Source: Ruegeria profundi (lineage in GTDB: Bacteria; Pseudomonadota; Alphaproteobacteria; Rhodobacterales; Rhodobacteraceae). From it: a stretch of 64,000 nt of DNA. The stretch covers positions 62,001 through 126,000 of the forward strand of contig NZ_LQBP01000010.1 in NCBI RefSeq assembly GCF_001507545.1, read 5' to 3'. Under the pieces are notes generated by a model. That model was not told the origin of the DNA. It saw only the letters and a list, made by a program, of their open reading frames with translations, and searched no databases. Made by a program: the position numbers and the translations under genes. This document shows, piece after piece, positions 26,559 to 36,904 of the stretch (positions within the stretch are counted from its first letter, which is position 1; each line of letters opens with the position of its first letter).

Positions 26559-27781
26559 ATTACGAACTGCGCCAGCGTCTCGTCTTCGGTGATGTCGGTA
26601 TAGGTGAATCCGGCATCATCCAGATGGGCAAACAGACGGGCGAAGTTTTCGGGTTTACCCGTTTCTATGCCAATAAGGACCGAGCCGAAATTGCGTGCTG
26701 ATTTCTTCAAATATTCAAAGCGCGCGATATCGTCTTCTGGACCCAGAATCCCGAGAAACTCTTTCAGTGCGCCGGGGCGCTGCGGCAGGCGCAGGATAAA
26801 GTACTTTTTGACGCCAGAATAACGCTGCGCCCTTTCCTTGACCTCTGGCAAACGTTCAAAATCGAAGTTGCCGCCTGAAGTGACGCAGACAACCGTCTTG
26901 CCTCGGATAAAGCTTTGCACATCGGCAATCGCCTCGATCGCCAACGCTCCGGCCGGTTCAAGAACGATGCCTTCTACATTCAGCATCTCGATCATAGTGG
27001 TGCAGATGCGATCTTCGGACAGAACAAGCACGTCGGACAGGTGGCGATCTTTCAACAGCTCAAACGGCTTTGTCCCGATTGTGCCAACCGCTGCGCCATC
27101 GACGAAATTATCCACCCGGCCCAGCGCCACCGGATGCCCTGCCGCCATGGCCGCGTGCAGACAGGCGCCCCCTTTGGGTTCGACAAACAAGCAGTGAGCT
27201 CGGTCCCCGAACCACGTCGCCACACCCGAAGACATGCCGCCCCCGCCCACCGGCAGGATCACGTGGTCAGGCACACCGCCCAGTTGCTCTTCAATCTCAA
27301 CCGCGAGTGAGGCCTGACCTTCAATCACATCTTCATCGTCAAACGGTGACAGAAAATAGCCGCCTTGCTGCGCGCACCACGCCTGCGCAGCGCCCAATGT
27401 GTCATCGAAATAGTCGCCGCTCAGATGAATCTCGATACTGTCGCCGCCAAAGATACGCGTCTTTTGGATTTTCTGCTGCGGCGTGGTCACCGGCATGAAG
27501 ATCACACCCTTCACACCCAGATGCTTGCACATATAGGCCACGCCCTGCGCATGATTGCCCGCGCTGGCGCAGACGAACAGCTCTTGCCCCTTCTGTTTGC
27601 GCATAGCGTTGAACGCACCCCGGATTTTGTATGACCGCACCGGGCTGAGATCCTCGCGCTTAAGCCAGATATCCGCCCCATAGCGGTCGGACAGATGGGC
27701 ATTCCGCTGCAGAGTGGTTGGCGGAAACACAGTACGCATAGCTTGTTCGGCAGCGCGGGCGCGGGTCATGAAATCAGTCAT
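26555..27781 (-). CDS. ilvA: Threonine ammonia-lyase IlvA
   Basis: PLP enzyme converting threonine to 2-oxobutanoate, first step of isoleucine synthesis. 408 residues: PLP lysine K52 in VRSYKIRGAF, phosphate-binding loop GGGGMSSG near 182, and a single C-terminal regulatory (ACT-like) domain from about 330 (KKYFILRLPQRPGALKEFL). E. coli IlvA has two such domains; the one-domain form is common in alphaproteobacteria and may be regulated differently. No other ilv gene is near. Confidence 0.93.
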   Translation of the reverse strand: MTDFMTRARAAEQAMRTVFPPTTLQRNAHLSDRYGADIWLKREDLSPVRSYKIRGAFNAMRKQKGQELFVCASAGNHAQGVAYMCKHLGVKGVIFMPVTTPQQKIQKTRIFGGDSIEIHLSGDYFDDTLGAAQAWCAQQGGYFLSPFDDEDVIEGQASLAVEIEEQLGGVPDHVILPVGGGGMSSGVATWFGDRAHCLFVEPKGGACLHAAMAAGHPVALGRVDNFVDGAAVGTIGTKPFELLKDRHLSDVLVLSEDRICTTMIEMLNVEGIVLEPAGALAIEAIADVQSFIRGKTVVCVTSGGNFDFERLPEVKERAQRYSGVKKYFILRLPQRPGALKEFLGILGPEDDIARFEYLKKSARNFGSVLIGIETGKPENFARLFAHLDDAGFTYTDITEDETLAQFVI

Positions 27782-28166
27782 AGCGATTTCACTGCCGCAT
27801 CAATGCAGGAAGGGCAAGGAATACATATGTGTACGCGAGTTAGGAGAGTTGGCGATTTTCGACGCAAAATCCTTACACCGTCATCAGAATACTTAAACCA
27901 ACAGTTGCAACCATCCATGGATTGATGGCGTTGAGTGAGTGGCTTAGCACAGGTGAAGTCGCTCCCACAGATCCGGTTGCAAAAAAGAACCCTACTCCAA
28001 GCACGGCCAGAAATCACCCATTCCAGCATCAGCCCCCATTTCAACCAATTCTTGTTCTCTATCTGATTAATTCAGTTGCTTTCCCTCCTTGCGTTAACGC
28101 AGACAACTTGCCCCCGCGCGCAAAACCCGCTAGGGGCCAGTCGTTCTACGCATAAAGGGAAGTCAG
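27782..28166. other. 385-bp intergenic region between ilvA and argG
   Basis: Non-coding gap between divergent genes, so it should hold the promoters of ilvA and argG. I see no convincing -35/-10 pair. Visible elements are a 10-bp palindrome GCGTTAACGC at 28091-28100, 67 bp before argG, which could be an operator, and a short palindrome ACATATGT near 27823. The frame at 27922-28155 has no family resemblance and is not called. Confidence 0.5.
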
Positions 28167-29393
28167 ATGTCCGCGCCCAAGAAAGTTGTTCTGGCCTATT
28201 CCGGTGGCCTTGATACCTCGATCATCCTGAAATGGCTGCAGACCGAGTACGGTTGTGAGGTCGTAACCTTCACCGCCGATCTGGGCCAGGGCGAGGAACT
28301 GGAGCCCGCGCGCCAAAAGGCCGAGCTGCTGGGGATCAAACCCGAGAACATCTATATCGAGGACATCCGCGAGGAATTCGTCCGCGATTTCGTTTTCCCG
28401 ATGTTCCGTGCAAACGCACAGTACGAAGGCCTGTATCTGCTGGGCACCTCAATCGCGCGGCCGCTGATCTCAAAACGTCTGGTCGAGATTGCGCAGGCAA
28501 CCGGTGCGGACGCCGTGGCCCATGGCGCGACCGGCAAGGGCAACGATCAGGTGCGGTTTGAACTGGCGGCCTATGCGCTGAACCCCGACATCAAGGTCAT
28601 CGCCCCATGGCGCGAGTGGGACCTGACCAGCCGGACACGTCTGATCGAATGGGCCGAGGCACATCAGATTCCGATTGCAAAGGACAAACGTGGAGAGGCT
28701 CCGTTCTCGGTCGACGCCAACCTGTTGCACACCTCATCCGAGGGCAAGGTTCTGGAAGACCCAGCCGACATGGCGCCCGATTATGTTTATCAGCGCACCG
28801 TCCACCCCGAGGACGCGCCCGATCAGCCCGAATTCATCGAGATCGGCTTTGAGAAAGGCGATGCGGTCAGCATCAATGGTGAGGCGATGAGCCCGGCCAC
28901 CATCCTGACCAAGCTGAACGAATATGGCGGCAAGCACGGCATTGGCCGTCTCGACCTGGTCGAGGGCCGGTTCGTGGGCATGAAATCGCGCGGAATCTAT
29001 GAAACGCCCGGCGGCACAATCCTGCTGGAGGCGCATCGCGGGATCGAGTCGATCACCATGGACCGCGGCGCAATGCACCTGAAAGATCAGTTGATGCCGC
29101 AATATGCCGAGCTGATTTACAACGGGTTCTGGTACAGCCCCGAGCGCGAGATGCTGCAAGCCGCGATCGACAAGTCGCAAGAGCACGTCACCGGCACGGT
29201 TCGGGTGAAGTTGTACAAAGGTCTGGCCTCGACCGTTGGCCGCTGGTCGGATCACTCGCTGTATTCCGAGGCGCATGTAACCTTTGAGGAAGACGCCGGT
29301 GCCTATGACCAGAAGGATGCAGCCGGGTTTATTCAGCTCAACGCACTGCGCCTCAAGCTGCTGGCGGCGCGCGATAAGCGGCTGTCCAAGTGA
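28167..29393 (+). CDS. argG: Argininosuccinate synthase
   Basis: Joins citrulline and aspartate with ATP in arginine synthesis. 408 residues, the usual length. The ATP P-loop is AYSGGLDTS at 9-17; [13 protein letters not shown] and [14 protein letters not shown] segments bind citrulline/aspartate. Good AGGGAAGTC ribosome site before ATG. Its stop overlaps the next gene's GTG start. Confidence 0.97.
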   Translation: MSAPKKVVLAYSGGLDTSIILKWLQTEYGCEVVTFTADLGQGEELEPARQKAELLGIKPENIYIEDIREEFVRDFVFPMFRANAQYEGLYLLGTSIARPLISKRLVEIAQATGADAVAHGATGKGNDQVRFELAAYALNPDIKVIAPWREWDLTSRTRLIEWAEAHQIPIAKDKRGEAPFSVDANLLHTSSEGKVLEDPADMAPDYVYQRTVHPEDAPDQPEFIEIGFEKGDAVSINGEAMSPATILTKLNEYGGKHGIGRLDLVEGRFVGMKSRGIYETPGGTILLEAHRGIESITMDRGAMHLKDQLMPQYAELIYNGFWYSPEREMLQAAIDKSQEHVTGTVRVKLYKGLASTVGRWSDHSLYSEAHVTFEEDAGAYDQKDAAGFIQLNALRLKLLAARDKRLSK

Positions 29394-29830
29394 CCGAGGA
29401 CGACGGCATAAACGACGAACTTGATTTGTTCATCGAAGCGCAGGACACAGTTTGGCCCGATGTCCTGCGCGAATTGGAATTGGGGCAGAAAACCAGTCAT
29501 TGGATGTGGTTTGTGTTTCCGCAACTGGCCGAACTTGGCCAGTCACACATGGCCCAACTCTATGGGATCGAGGATCTGGAAGAGGCGACTGCCTATCTGA
29601 ACCACCCAGAATTGCGTCGCCGCCTGATCCAAGTGTGCCAATTGCTTCTAGTTCACAACGGCAGTGACCCAGAAAGCATATTGGGCAAAATTGATGCCAA
29701 GAAGCTTCGGTCGTCGATGACGCTGTTCGCAGCCGTTCCAAATGCACCTGCTGAGTGTCGGGATGTCCTTGATAGTTTTTACGGCGGCAGCGTCTGTAAA
29801 CGAACCCAAGAGATTCTGAACCAGGGTTAA
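29390..29830 (+). CDS. DUF1810 family protein
   Basis: 146 residues starting at GTG 29390, which overlaps the argG stop (GTGA), so it is translationally coupled. The block [15 protein letters not shown] and the [16 protein letters not shown] segment mark the DUF1810 family. Members are small soluble proteins of unknown function; no catalytic motif is evident. The tie to argG may just reflect transcription. Confidence 0.82.
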   Translation: MTEDDGINDELDLFIEAQDTVWPDVLRELELGQKTSHWMWFVFPQLAELGQSHMAQLYGIEDLEEATAYLNHPELRRRLIQVCQLLLVHNGSDPESILGKIDAKKLRSSMTLFAAVPNAPAECRDVLDSFYGGSVCKRTQEILNQG

Positions 29831-29911
29831 CTCTTCAAGTTCCAGTTTGGTCATCCTTGCCTGAAATACCGTTTAGTCTTTACGCAGTCTTTGACTGTGA
29901 AAGGACATTCT

Positions 29912-30193
29912 ATGCTGCAAGACATCGCCGACGGGATTCAAAAGGGTTTGAATGGCAAAAGCTTTGAAGGCTCATTGAAGTTTGATTGCGGTGACGATGG
30001 CGTGATTGTTCTGGCCGATAACATCGCCTCAACCGATGATCGGGATACCGACTGCACCATCCGCATCTCACGTGAGAACCTGACCAAATTGCTGACCGGT
30101 AAGCTGAACCCGATGACCGGTGTGGCCTTGGGCAAGCTTAAGATTTCGGGCAATATGGGTGTGGCTATGAAGCTGGGGCAATTGCTTGGGTAG
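29912..30193 (+). CDS. SCP2-like sterol/lipid-binding domain protein
   Basis: 93 residues from ATG 29912, preceded by AAGGAC. A single SCP2 domain: IRISRENLTKLLTGKLNP, and KLKISGNMGVAMKLGQLL at the end. Such small proteins bind hydrophobic ligands such as fatty acids or sterols; substrate unknown. Monocistronic. Confidence 0.85.
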   Translation: MLQDIADGIQKGLNGKSFEGSLKFDCGDDGVIVLADNIASTDDRDTDCTIRISRENLTKLLTGKLNPMTGVALGKLKISGNMGVAMKLGQLLG

Positions 30194-30298
30194 TTGGCGG
30201 TCACTGATAAACTCGCCTCACCAGCGCGTGACTAATGATGTCAGCGGATTGCACTGGTAGCATTGTCAGGGCAGCCTTGTCTTGAAGGGAGACCTGCC

Positions 30299-30970
30299 AT
30301 GACTCGGACTGCCAATCTAGGATTTTTGAAACCAGTGCTTTTGTCCGCACTGATTGTGCTGGCCCTTTTACTGCGCGCCGCGCCAGCAGCGGCTGCGGAG
30401 ACAGACACCTTGACGGTCGCCGGTGGATGTTTCTGGTGTGTCGAAGCCGATTTCGAGTCCGTCCCGGGCGTTATCGGCGTGGTGTCGGGCTATACTGGCG
30501 GCACCACGGCAAATCCCACCTATGATCAGGTCACCCGCGGCGGCACCGGTCATTACGAAGCAGTTCAGATCACCTTTGATCCGGCCAATATTTCCCGTGA
30601 ATCCCTGCTGAACATGTTTTTCCGCTCGATTGATCCAACCGATGCCGGAGGTCAATTCTGTGATCGCGGCGACAGCTATCGGACGGCGATATTCGTCTCT
30701 GACACAGGGGAAAAAGCTTTGGCCGAGCAAGCGAAAGCTGACGCACAGACAGCTTTGGGTCAGAGCATTGTTACCCCGATCCTGTCGCAAGAGACATTCT
30801 ACCCGGCTGAGGCCTATCATCAGGATTACTACAAGGGCACCAAGCTCATACTGACCCGCTTCGGACCCAAGCGCCAGCACAGTGCATACAAGGCTTATCG
30901 AAACGCATGCGGTCGGGATGCAAGGGTCAAGCAGCTTTGGGGCAGCGAAGCCTTGTTCGCCGGGTCCTAG
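30299..30970 (+). CDS. msrA: Peptide-methionine (S)-S-oxide reductase MsrA, exported
   Basis: Reduces methionine S-sulfoxide in proteins. 223 residues from ATG 30299 (AGGGAG upstream). The first ~34 residues are a hydrophobic signal sequence (PVLLSALIVLALLLRAAPAAA), so this MsrA acts in the periplasm. The catalytic GCFWC is at 43-47. The C-terminal CGRD cysteine can resolve the disulfide. The usual cytoplasmic copy, if any, is elsewhere. Ends overlap the convergent kinase by 4 nt. Confidence 0.93.
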   Translation: MTRTANLGFLKPVLLSALIVLALLLRAAPAAAAETDTLTVAGGCFWCVEADFESVPGVIGVVSGYTGGTTANPTYDQVTRGGTGHYEAVQITFDPANISRESLLNMFFRSIDPTDAGGQFCDRGDSYRTAIFVSDTGEKALAEQAKADAQTALGQSIVTPILSQETFYPAEAYHQDYYKGTKLILTRFGPKRQHSAYKAYRNACGRDARVKQLWGSEALFAGS

Positions 30971-31836
30971 TCAAACTGCGCCTCGTGAACCTCTTTCAGG
31001 TCAGGAATAACATCCGCCGTACCGTGCCGCGTAACCATCAGGGCCGCGGCGCGATTTGCCTGCGAAATTGCCTGTGCCATCGGCATACCGCGATCCATTC
31101 CCGCCAGAACGTACCCGGTGAACGTATCCCCAGCACCCGTGGTGTCCACGGCCTCTACCTTCAGCGCCGGAAAGTCAGAAGGCGCACCGCGATGATAGTA
31201 GCGCGCGCCTTTGGATCCCAAAGTGACAATCACATGCTCTATCTCAAGATCGGTCACGGATTGCCCCGACGCCTGTTGCAATTGCTCGGCCTCAATCTCA
31301 TTCAGGATCAGGAAATCAAGGTAGGGGAGAACTGCCTCAACAGCATCGGCCTGAAATGGCGCAGCAGCATAACAGACCGTCAGGCCCAGCTCGTGCCCCA
31401 TCCGCGCGGCTTCGACCTGAAGGTTGGTTTCATTCTGCATCACCAGAAGATCGCCTTGCGATGCCGAAGACAGCGCCTGCCCCAGTTGATCCCGCGAAAT
31501 GGCGTGGTTTGAACCGGGGAACAGAATGATGTTGTTTTCACCTTTCGTATCCACGGCAATGATGGCGTGGCCGGTGGGTTCCTGGACCCCGGCAATATAG
31601 CGTGTATCAACACCATATTCTGTCAGACGTTCCAAAGCCCAGCGCCCATCCGGTCCAACAGCGCCGATATGCGCCACGCGCGCCCCGGCCCGTGCTGCTG
31701 CCACGGACATATTCGCGCCTTTTCCGCCAAGGAACCGATCCAGCCGATTGGCCGCAAGCGTCTCTCCCGGAGCGGGCAGATGCGGCACGTCATAGATCAT
31801 ATCCGCATTGATCGAGCCAAGGTTCCAGATCGTCAT
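30967..31836 (-). CDS. Ribokinase-like PfkB family carbohydrate kinase
   Basis: 289 residues from ATG 31836, which overlaps the maeB stop (ATGA). PfkB fold: N-terminal GSINADMIYDV, the Gly pair in RFLGGKGANMSVAAA near 36-50, and the C-terminal anion hole/catalytic base in DTTGAGDTFTGY. Closest to ribokinase, but no ribose transporter is beside it, so the sugar could be another. Likely co-transcribed with maeB. Confidence 0.85.
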   Translation of the reverse strand: MTIWNLGSINADMIYDVPHLPAPGETLAANRLDRFLGGKGANMSVAAARAGARVAHIGAVGPDGRWALERLTEYGVDTRYIAGVQEPTGHAIIAVDTKGENNIILFPGSNHAISRDQLGQALSSASQGDLLVMQNETNLQVEAARMGHELGLTVCYAAAPFQADAVEAVLPYLDFLILNEIEAEQLQQASGQSVTDLEIEHVIVTLGSKGARYYHRGAPSDFPALKVEAVDTTGAGDTFTGYVLAGMDRGMPMAQAISQANRAAALMVTRHGTADVIPDLKEVHEAQFD

Positions 31837-34097
31837 GGTTTCCCCGAGATATCGCAAGAGGCCAGAATGGCCATGTTCAGAATGTCATTCGCCGTCGATA
31901 CGGTGGAACAGATCTGGATCGGCTTGTCGATGCCAGAGAGGATCGGGCCGATTACGGTAGCACCTGCCATTTCCTGTATCAGCTTGGTCGAAATCGAAGC
32001 CGAGTGCCGGGCCGGAACGATCAGGATGTTAGCCGGGCCGGTCAGGCGTTGGAACGGATAAGCCGCCTGCTGATCCACGTTCAGTGCTACATCCACTGTC
32101 ATTTCGCCTTCGTACTCGAAATCAACCTTGCGCTGGTCCAGAACCGCGGGGGCTCGGTGCATCTTTTCGGCCCGCTCTGAAACCGGATAGCCGAAGGTTG
32201 AGAAGCTGACGAAAGCAACGCGCGGCTCAAGCCCCATGTGGCGGGCCACGGCAGCCGCGCGTTCGGCGATATTGGCGAGGTCATCCTCGTCAGGCCATTC
32301 ATGCACGAGAGTATCACCAATCAGAACGATCCGCCCTTTGTGCAGCAGCGCGGTAACACCGGCGGCACCGTGGGCCGCATCAGCGTCGAAAACGTGGTTT
32401 ATCCGATCCAGCACATGCGCCGATTTCCGCGTTGCCCCGGTCACAAGACCATCGCCATGCCCATGCGCCAACATCAGGGATGAAAACACATGCCGATCCC
32501 GCGCCGCCAAACGGTGAATATCCTTTCGGTCAAACCCTTTGCGCTGCAGGCGGTCATAAAGGAAGTTCGAATAGGTTTCGAGATGCGTGGTATTGGCGGC
32601 ATTCACCACCTCAAGCTCTCGCACGGCGTCGCCCAGACCGGCCTCTTCGAGTTTCGTTTTCACATCATCCTGGCGTCCAACAACCAGTGCTTTGCCAAAT
32701 CCAGACCGCTGATACATCACCGCCGCGCGCAACACGCGAGGGTCGTCGCCCTCGGCAAAGATCATCCGGCTTTGCGCCTGCCGCGCACGGGCATTCAGAC
32801 CGCGTAGAATGCTGGCGGTCGGATCCATGCGAGATTTCAGGCTCAACTCATAAGCGTCCATGTCGATGATCGGACGCCGCGCCGCGCCAGTATCCATTCC
32901 AGCCTTGGCCACGGCTGGCGGAATACGGTGAATCAGGCGGGGATCGAACGGCGTTGGAATAATATAGTCGCGGCCAAAGGTCAGTGATTTGCCATAGGCC
33001 ATCGCAACCTCATCCGGCACATCCTCACGCGCAAGCCGCGCCAGCGCATGTGCACAGGCAATCTTCATCTCGTCATTGATGGCGCGGGCATGGATATCCA
33101 GCGCGCCGCGGAACAGATAGGGGAAACCCAGTACGTTATTGACCTGATTGGGATAATCGCTGCGGCCAGTGGCGACAATGGCGTCAACACGAACCTCATG
33201 CGCCTCTTCCGGCGTAATCTCTGGATGCGGGTTCGCCATGGCAAAGATAACCGGGTTGTCCGCCATCGAAGCGACCATATCCTGCGTGACCGCACCTTTG
33301 ACTGACACGCCCAGGAATACGTCGGCGCCTTTCATGGCATCTTCCAACGTGCGCAGGTCAGTGGTGATCGCGTGGGCCGATTTCCACTGGTTCATTCCTT
33401 CGGTCCGACCCTGATAGATCACACCTTTGGTGTCGCACACGATGCAATTCTCATGCCGCGCACCCATCGACTTGAGCAATTCGATACAGGCGATGCCCGC
33501 CGCACCTGCTCCGTTCAGAACGATCTTTACATCCTCGATCTTCTTGCCCGAAATATGCAGCGCATTCAGCAGGCCCGCCGCGCAGATAACCGCCGTGCCG
33601 TGCTGATCGTCGTGGAAGACCGGGATATCCATCTCTTCCTTCAGGCGCTGTTCGATGATGAAACACTCGGGCGCTTTAATGTCCTCCAAATTAATGCCGC
33701 CAAAAGTCGGCCCCATCAGTTTGACCGCGTTGACGAAAGCATCGGTATCTTCGGTGTCCAGTTCGATATCGATCGAGTTCACGTCGGCGAACCGCTTGAA
33801 CAGAACAGATTTGCCCTCCATCACCGGCTTGGACCCAAGCGCGCCCAGATTTCCAAGGCCCAATACAGCAGTACCGTTTGAGATCACAGCAACCAGATTG
33901 CCCTTGTTGGTATAGTCATAGGCCGTTTCCGGATTTTCCGCGATCGCTTCACACGGAACTGCAACACCGGGGCTATAGGCCAGCGACAAGTCGCGTTGGG
34001 TGGTCATGGGAACGGTGGCCTGCACCTCCCACTTTCCGGGGGTGGGTTCCAGGTGAAAGGCAAGCGCCTCTTCGTCGGTGATCTTGGTTTTGGGCAT
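31833..34097 (-). CDS. maeB: NADP-dependent malic enzyme with phosphotransacetylase-like domain
   Basis: Oxidatively decarboxylates malate to pyruvate. 754 residues from ATG 34097. The malic enzyme half (to ~430) has YSPGVAVPCEAI, the GTAVLGLGNLGALGSKPVMEGK segment region and FHDDQHGTAV. The rest is a phosphate acetyl/butyryltransferase-like domain that in MaeB-type enzymes is regulatory. An in-frame extension to 34223 would overlap the divergent mutS region and is not conserved. The two genes are divergent with 143 bp between starts. Confidence 0.94.
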   Translation of the reverse strand: MPKTKITDEEALAFHLEPTPGKWEVQATVPMTTQRDLSLAYSPGVAVPCEAIAENPETAYDYTNKGNLVAVISNGTAVLGLGNLGALGSKPVMEGKSVLFKRFADVNSIDIELDTEDTDAFVNAVKLMGPTFGGINLEDIKAPECFIIEQRLKEEMDIPVFHDDQHGTAVICAAGLLNALHISGKKIEDVKIVLNGAGAAGIACIELLKSMGARHENCIVCDTKGVIYQGRTEGMNQWKSAHAITTDLRTLEDAMKGADVFLGVSVKGAVTQDMVASMADNPVIFAMANPHPEITPEEAHEVRVDAIVATGRSDYPNQVNNVLGFPYLFRGALDIHARAINDEMKIACAHALARLAREDVPDEVAMAYGKSLTFGRDYIIPTPFDPRLIHRIPPAVAKAGMDTGAARRPIIDMDAYELSLKSRMDPTASILRGLNARARQAQSRMIFAEGDDPRVLRAAVMYQRSGFGKALVVGRQDDVKTKLEEAGLGDAVRELEVVNAANTTHLETYSNFLYDRLQRKGFDRKDIHRLAARDRHVFSSLMLAHGHGDGLVTGATRKSAHVLDRINHVFDADAAHGAAGVTALLHKGRIVLIGDTLVHEWPDEDDLANIAERAAAVARHMGLEPRVAFVSFSTFGYPVSERAEKMHRAPAVLDQRKVDFEYEGEMTVDVALNVDQQAAYPFQRLTGPANILIVPARHSASISTKLIQEMAGATVIGPILSGIDKPIQICSTVSTANDILNMAILASCDISGKP

Positions 34098-34240
34098 GGC
34101 GGACGTCGTTTCTTTTTTGTTGGGTGCGCCTGCCTCATACCTCAGCGGTTGCGCGTTCTCAACGAGATTGCGTTTTCGCCTTTCGTCATGCGGGGGGGAT
34201 TTGTAAGGTCGCGCCCGGAACACGCCAGAAAGGGTCCGCC

Positions 34241-36874
34241 TTGTCCACAGTCACGCCGATGATGGCGCAATATCTCGAGATTAAAGAGGCGCATGCCGAC
34301 GCGTTGCTGTTTTACCGCATGGGCGATTTCTACGAGATGTTCTTTGATGATGCGGTCAACGCGGCCGTGGCGCTTGATATCGCCCTGACCAAACGTGGCA
34401 AGCACAATGGCGACGATATCCCGATGTGTGGCGTTCCGGTGCATTCGGCGGAGGGCTATCTGCTAACCTTAATCAGAAAAGGCTTTCGCGTCGCTGTATG
34501 CGAGCAAATGGAAAGCCCGGCTGAAGCGAAGAAAAGAGGCTCTAAATCAGTCGTAAAGCGCGATGTTGTCCGGCTTGTGACACCCGGAACGCTAACCGAA
34601 GACGCCCTGTTAGAGGCACGCCGCCACAATTTTCTTGCTGCCTATGCAGAGATACGGGATGAGGCCGCTTTGGCCTGGGCCGATATCTCAACCGGGGCGT
34701 TTCACGTGATGCCGTTAACCTCGGTGCGGCTCAGCCCAGAGTTGGCGCGACTGGCCCCGTCTGAGTTGATCGTGGCCGACGGGTCCGAGCAAACATTGCA
34801 CGAAACGACCCGTGATCTGGGCATCTCACTCACCCCGGTCAGCCGGGCCAGTTTTGACAGCACCGCGGCGGAAAAACGCATCTGCGGCTTGTTTCACGTG
34901 GGTGCGCTGGATGCGTTCGGCAGCTTTGGGCGGGCCGAAGTTTCCGCCATGGGTGCGCTGATCGACTATCTGGAGATTACGCAAAAGGGCAAACTGCCCC
35001 TGCTGCAAACACCCATGAAGGATTCCGAGGACCGCGTGGTTCAAATAGATGCCGCCACCCGGCGCAATCTGGAACTGACGCGGTCCCTGTCTGGCGGTCG
35101 GGCTGGATCCTTGTTGTCGGTGGTCGACCGGACGGTGACCCCGGGTGGTGCGCGATTGCTTGAGCAACGCCTGTCCAGCCCATCGCGAGCTTTAGATGTC
35201 ATCCATGCAAGATTGGATGCGGTGGCTTTTGCGGTTGAGGACAGCCTAACCGCCTCAGACCTGCGCGACGCGTTGCGCAAAACCCCCGATCTGGATCGCG
35301 CCCTATCCCGCCTGTCTCTGGAACGGGGTGGACCGCGCGATCTGGCCGCAATTCGGAACGGTCTGGCACAGGCAGCGGCAATTGCAGCGCTTTGTGACAA
35401 TCAAGAGCTTCCCGTTTTGCTGGCAACCGCCGTCCAAAATCTGGTTGGGTTCGACGACCTTTTGGCCCTGCTGGACGCGGCACTGGTTGCGGAACCACCC
35501 CTGCTGGCCCGCGACGGCGGTTTCATTGCGCCGGGATTCGATAGTGAACTGGATGAGGCCCGCACCCTGCGCGATGAAGGGCGATCTGTTATTGCAGGAT
35601 TTCAGAAGAAATACGCGGACCACACCGGTATCTCCTCGCTCAAGATCAAGCACAATAACGTTCTGGGGTATTTCATCGAAACTACGGCAACCCATGCCGA
35701 GAAAATGTTGAACCCACCACTGAGCGAGACCTTTATCCACCGTCAAACCACTGCCAATCAGGTGCGCTTCACAACCGTGGAGCTTTCGGAAATCGAAACC
35801 CGTATTCTGAACGCGGGAAATCTGGCGCTTGAGATTGAAAAGCGGCTCTATCAAAGGCTTTCTGACGAGATATTGGCGATGGCCGCCCGCCTCAACCAGG
35901 CTGCCCGTGGGTTGGCCGAGCTTGATTTGACGACCTCTCTGGCCGACCTTGCGCGGGGCGAAAACTGGTGCCGCCCGCGGGTCGATGCATCCTGTGCCTT
36001 CAATGTAGAAGGGGGCCGCCACCCGGTTGTTGAACACGCGCTGCGTCAGCAAGACGGCGACGCCTTCATTGCAAATGATTGCGACCTGAGCGCCAATGGC
36101 GGGGCCGCCATCTGGCTGCTGACTGGCCCCAATATGGCTGGTAAATCAACCTTTCTGCGGCAGAACGCATTGATCGCACTGCTGGCGCAGATGGGCAGCT
36201 ATGTTCCGGCAGAACAGGCCCATATCGGAATTGTCAGCCAATTGTTCAGCCGGGTCGGCGCATCCGATGATCTGGCCCGAGGGCGATCAACCTTCATGGT
36301 GGAAATGGTGGAAACCGCCGCCATCCTCAATCAGGCGGATGACCGCGCGCTGGTGATTTTGGACGAAATAGGGCGCGGCACGGCTACCTATGATGGCTTA
36401 TCGATCGCCTGGGCCACCTTGGAACACCTGCACGCAGCCAATAAATGCCGCGCCCTTTTTGCCACGCACTACCATGAACTGACAGCTTTGGCCGGAAAGC
36501 TTGAGGGTGTGGAGAATGCCACCGTCGCTGTAAAGGAGTGGGACGGTGAGGTGATCTTCCTGCACGAAGTCCACAAGGGCGCAGCAGACCGGTCCTATGG
36601 TGTACAGGTTGCACAGCTTGCCGGGCTGCCTGCTTCGGTGGTCACGCGCGCGCGTACGGTTCTGAACCAGTTGGAAAAAACCGAACGCGAAGGCGGCAAG
36701 CAAAAGGCGCTGATCGACGACCTGCCACTGTTTTCTGCAGCACCGCCCCCTCCTCCCTCGGCGCCCGAGGCATCACCGGTCACGGACATGCTGAAGGATG
36801 TGCTGCCCGATGAACTGACCCCGCGCGAAGCGCTTGATCTGATATACAAACTAAAAGAGGCGGCCAGATCCTGA
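34241..36874 (+). CDS. mutS: DNA mismatch repair protein MutS
   Basis: Recognises mismatches and starts repair with MutL. About 877 residues from TTG 34241 (AAAGGG at -10, giving an STVTPMMAQYLEIK start that fits relatives); ATG 34259 is the alternative. Domain I contains the mismatch wedge FYEMFFDD (Phe-x-Glu). The ATPase has Walker A GPNMAGKST near 626 and DEIGRGT. The C-terminal ELTPREALDLIYKLKEA is the dimerisation tail. Start choice uncertain; identity certain. Confidence 0.96.
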   Translation: MSTVTPMMAQYLEIKEAHADALLFYRMGDFYEMFFDDAVNAAVALDIALTKRGKHNGDDIPMCGVPVHSAEGYLLTLIRKGFRVAVCEQMESPAEAKKRGSKSVVKRDVVRLVTPGTLTEDALLEARRHNFLAAYAEIRDEAALAWADISTGAFHVMPLTSVRLSPELARLAPSELIVADGSEQTLHETTRDLGISLTPVSRASFDSTAAEKRICGLFHVGALDAFGSFGRAEVSAMGALIDYLEITQKGKLPLLQTPMKDSEDRVVQIDAATRRNLELTRSLSGGRAGSLLSVVDRTVTPGGARLLEQRLSSPSRALDVIHARLDAVAFAVEDSLTASDLRDALRKTPDLDRALSRLSLERGGPRDLAAIRNGLAQAAAIAALCDNQELPVLLATAVQNLVGFDDLLALLDAALVAEPPLLARDGGFIAPGFDSELDEARTLRDEGRSVIAGFQKKYADHTGISSLKIKHNNVLGYFIETTATHAEKMLNPPLSETFIHRQTTANQVRFTTVELSEIETRILNAGNLALEIEKRLYQRLSDEILAMAARLNQAARGLAELDLTTSLADLARGENWCRPRVDASCAFNVEGGRHPVVEHALRQQDGDAFIANDCDLSANGGAAIWLLTGPNMAGKSTFLRQNALIALLAQMGSYVPAEQAHIGIVSQLFSRVGASDDLARGRSTFMVEMVETAAILNQADDRALVILDEIGRGTATYDGLSIAWATLEHLHAANKCRALFATHYHELTALAGKLEGVENATVAVKEWDGEVIFLHEVHKGAADRSYGVQVAQLAGLPASVVTRARTVLNQLEKTEREGGKQKALIDDLPLFSAAPPPPPSAPEASPVTDMLKDVLPDELTPREALDLIYKLKEAARS

Positions 36875-36884
36875 CCGCCCCATT
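36859..36884 (+). terminator. Probable terminator overlapping mutS end
   Basis: GGCGGCCAG and CTGACCGCC form a 9-bp stem with one mismatch and a 3-nt loop, followed by CCATTTTAT. The stop codon of mutS lies within the stem. It may also slow transcription of the convergent grpE. Confidence 0.45.
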
Positions 36885-36904
36885 TTATGATTTGCGCTGA
36901 ATGC

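Noticed and set aside
27922..28155. 77-codon frame upstream of argG
   Set aside because: Proline-rich translation with no family likeness and no ribosome site.
34698..34905. Two parS-like half-sites in mutS (CGTTTCACGTGATGCC at 34698 and TGTTTCACGTGGGTGC at 34890)
   Set aside because: Each matches only 11 of 16 positions and lacks the palindromic right arm. They are probably chance codons (FHV) in mutS.
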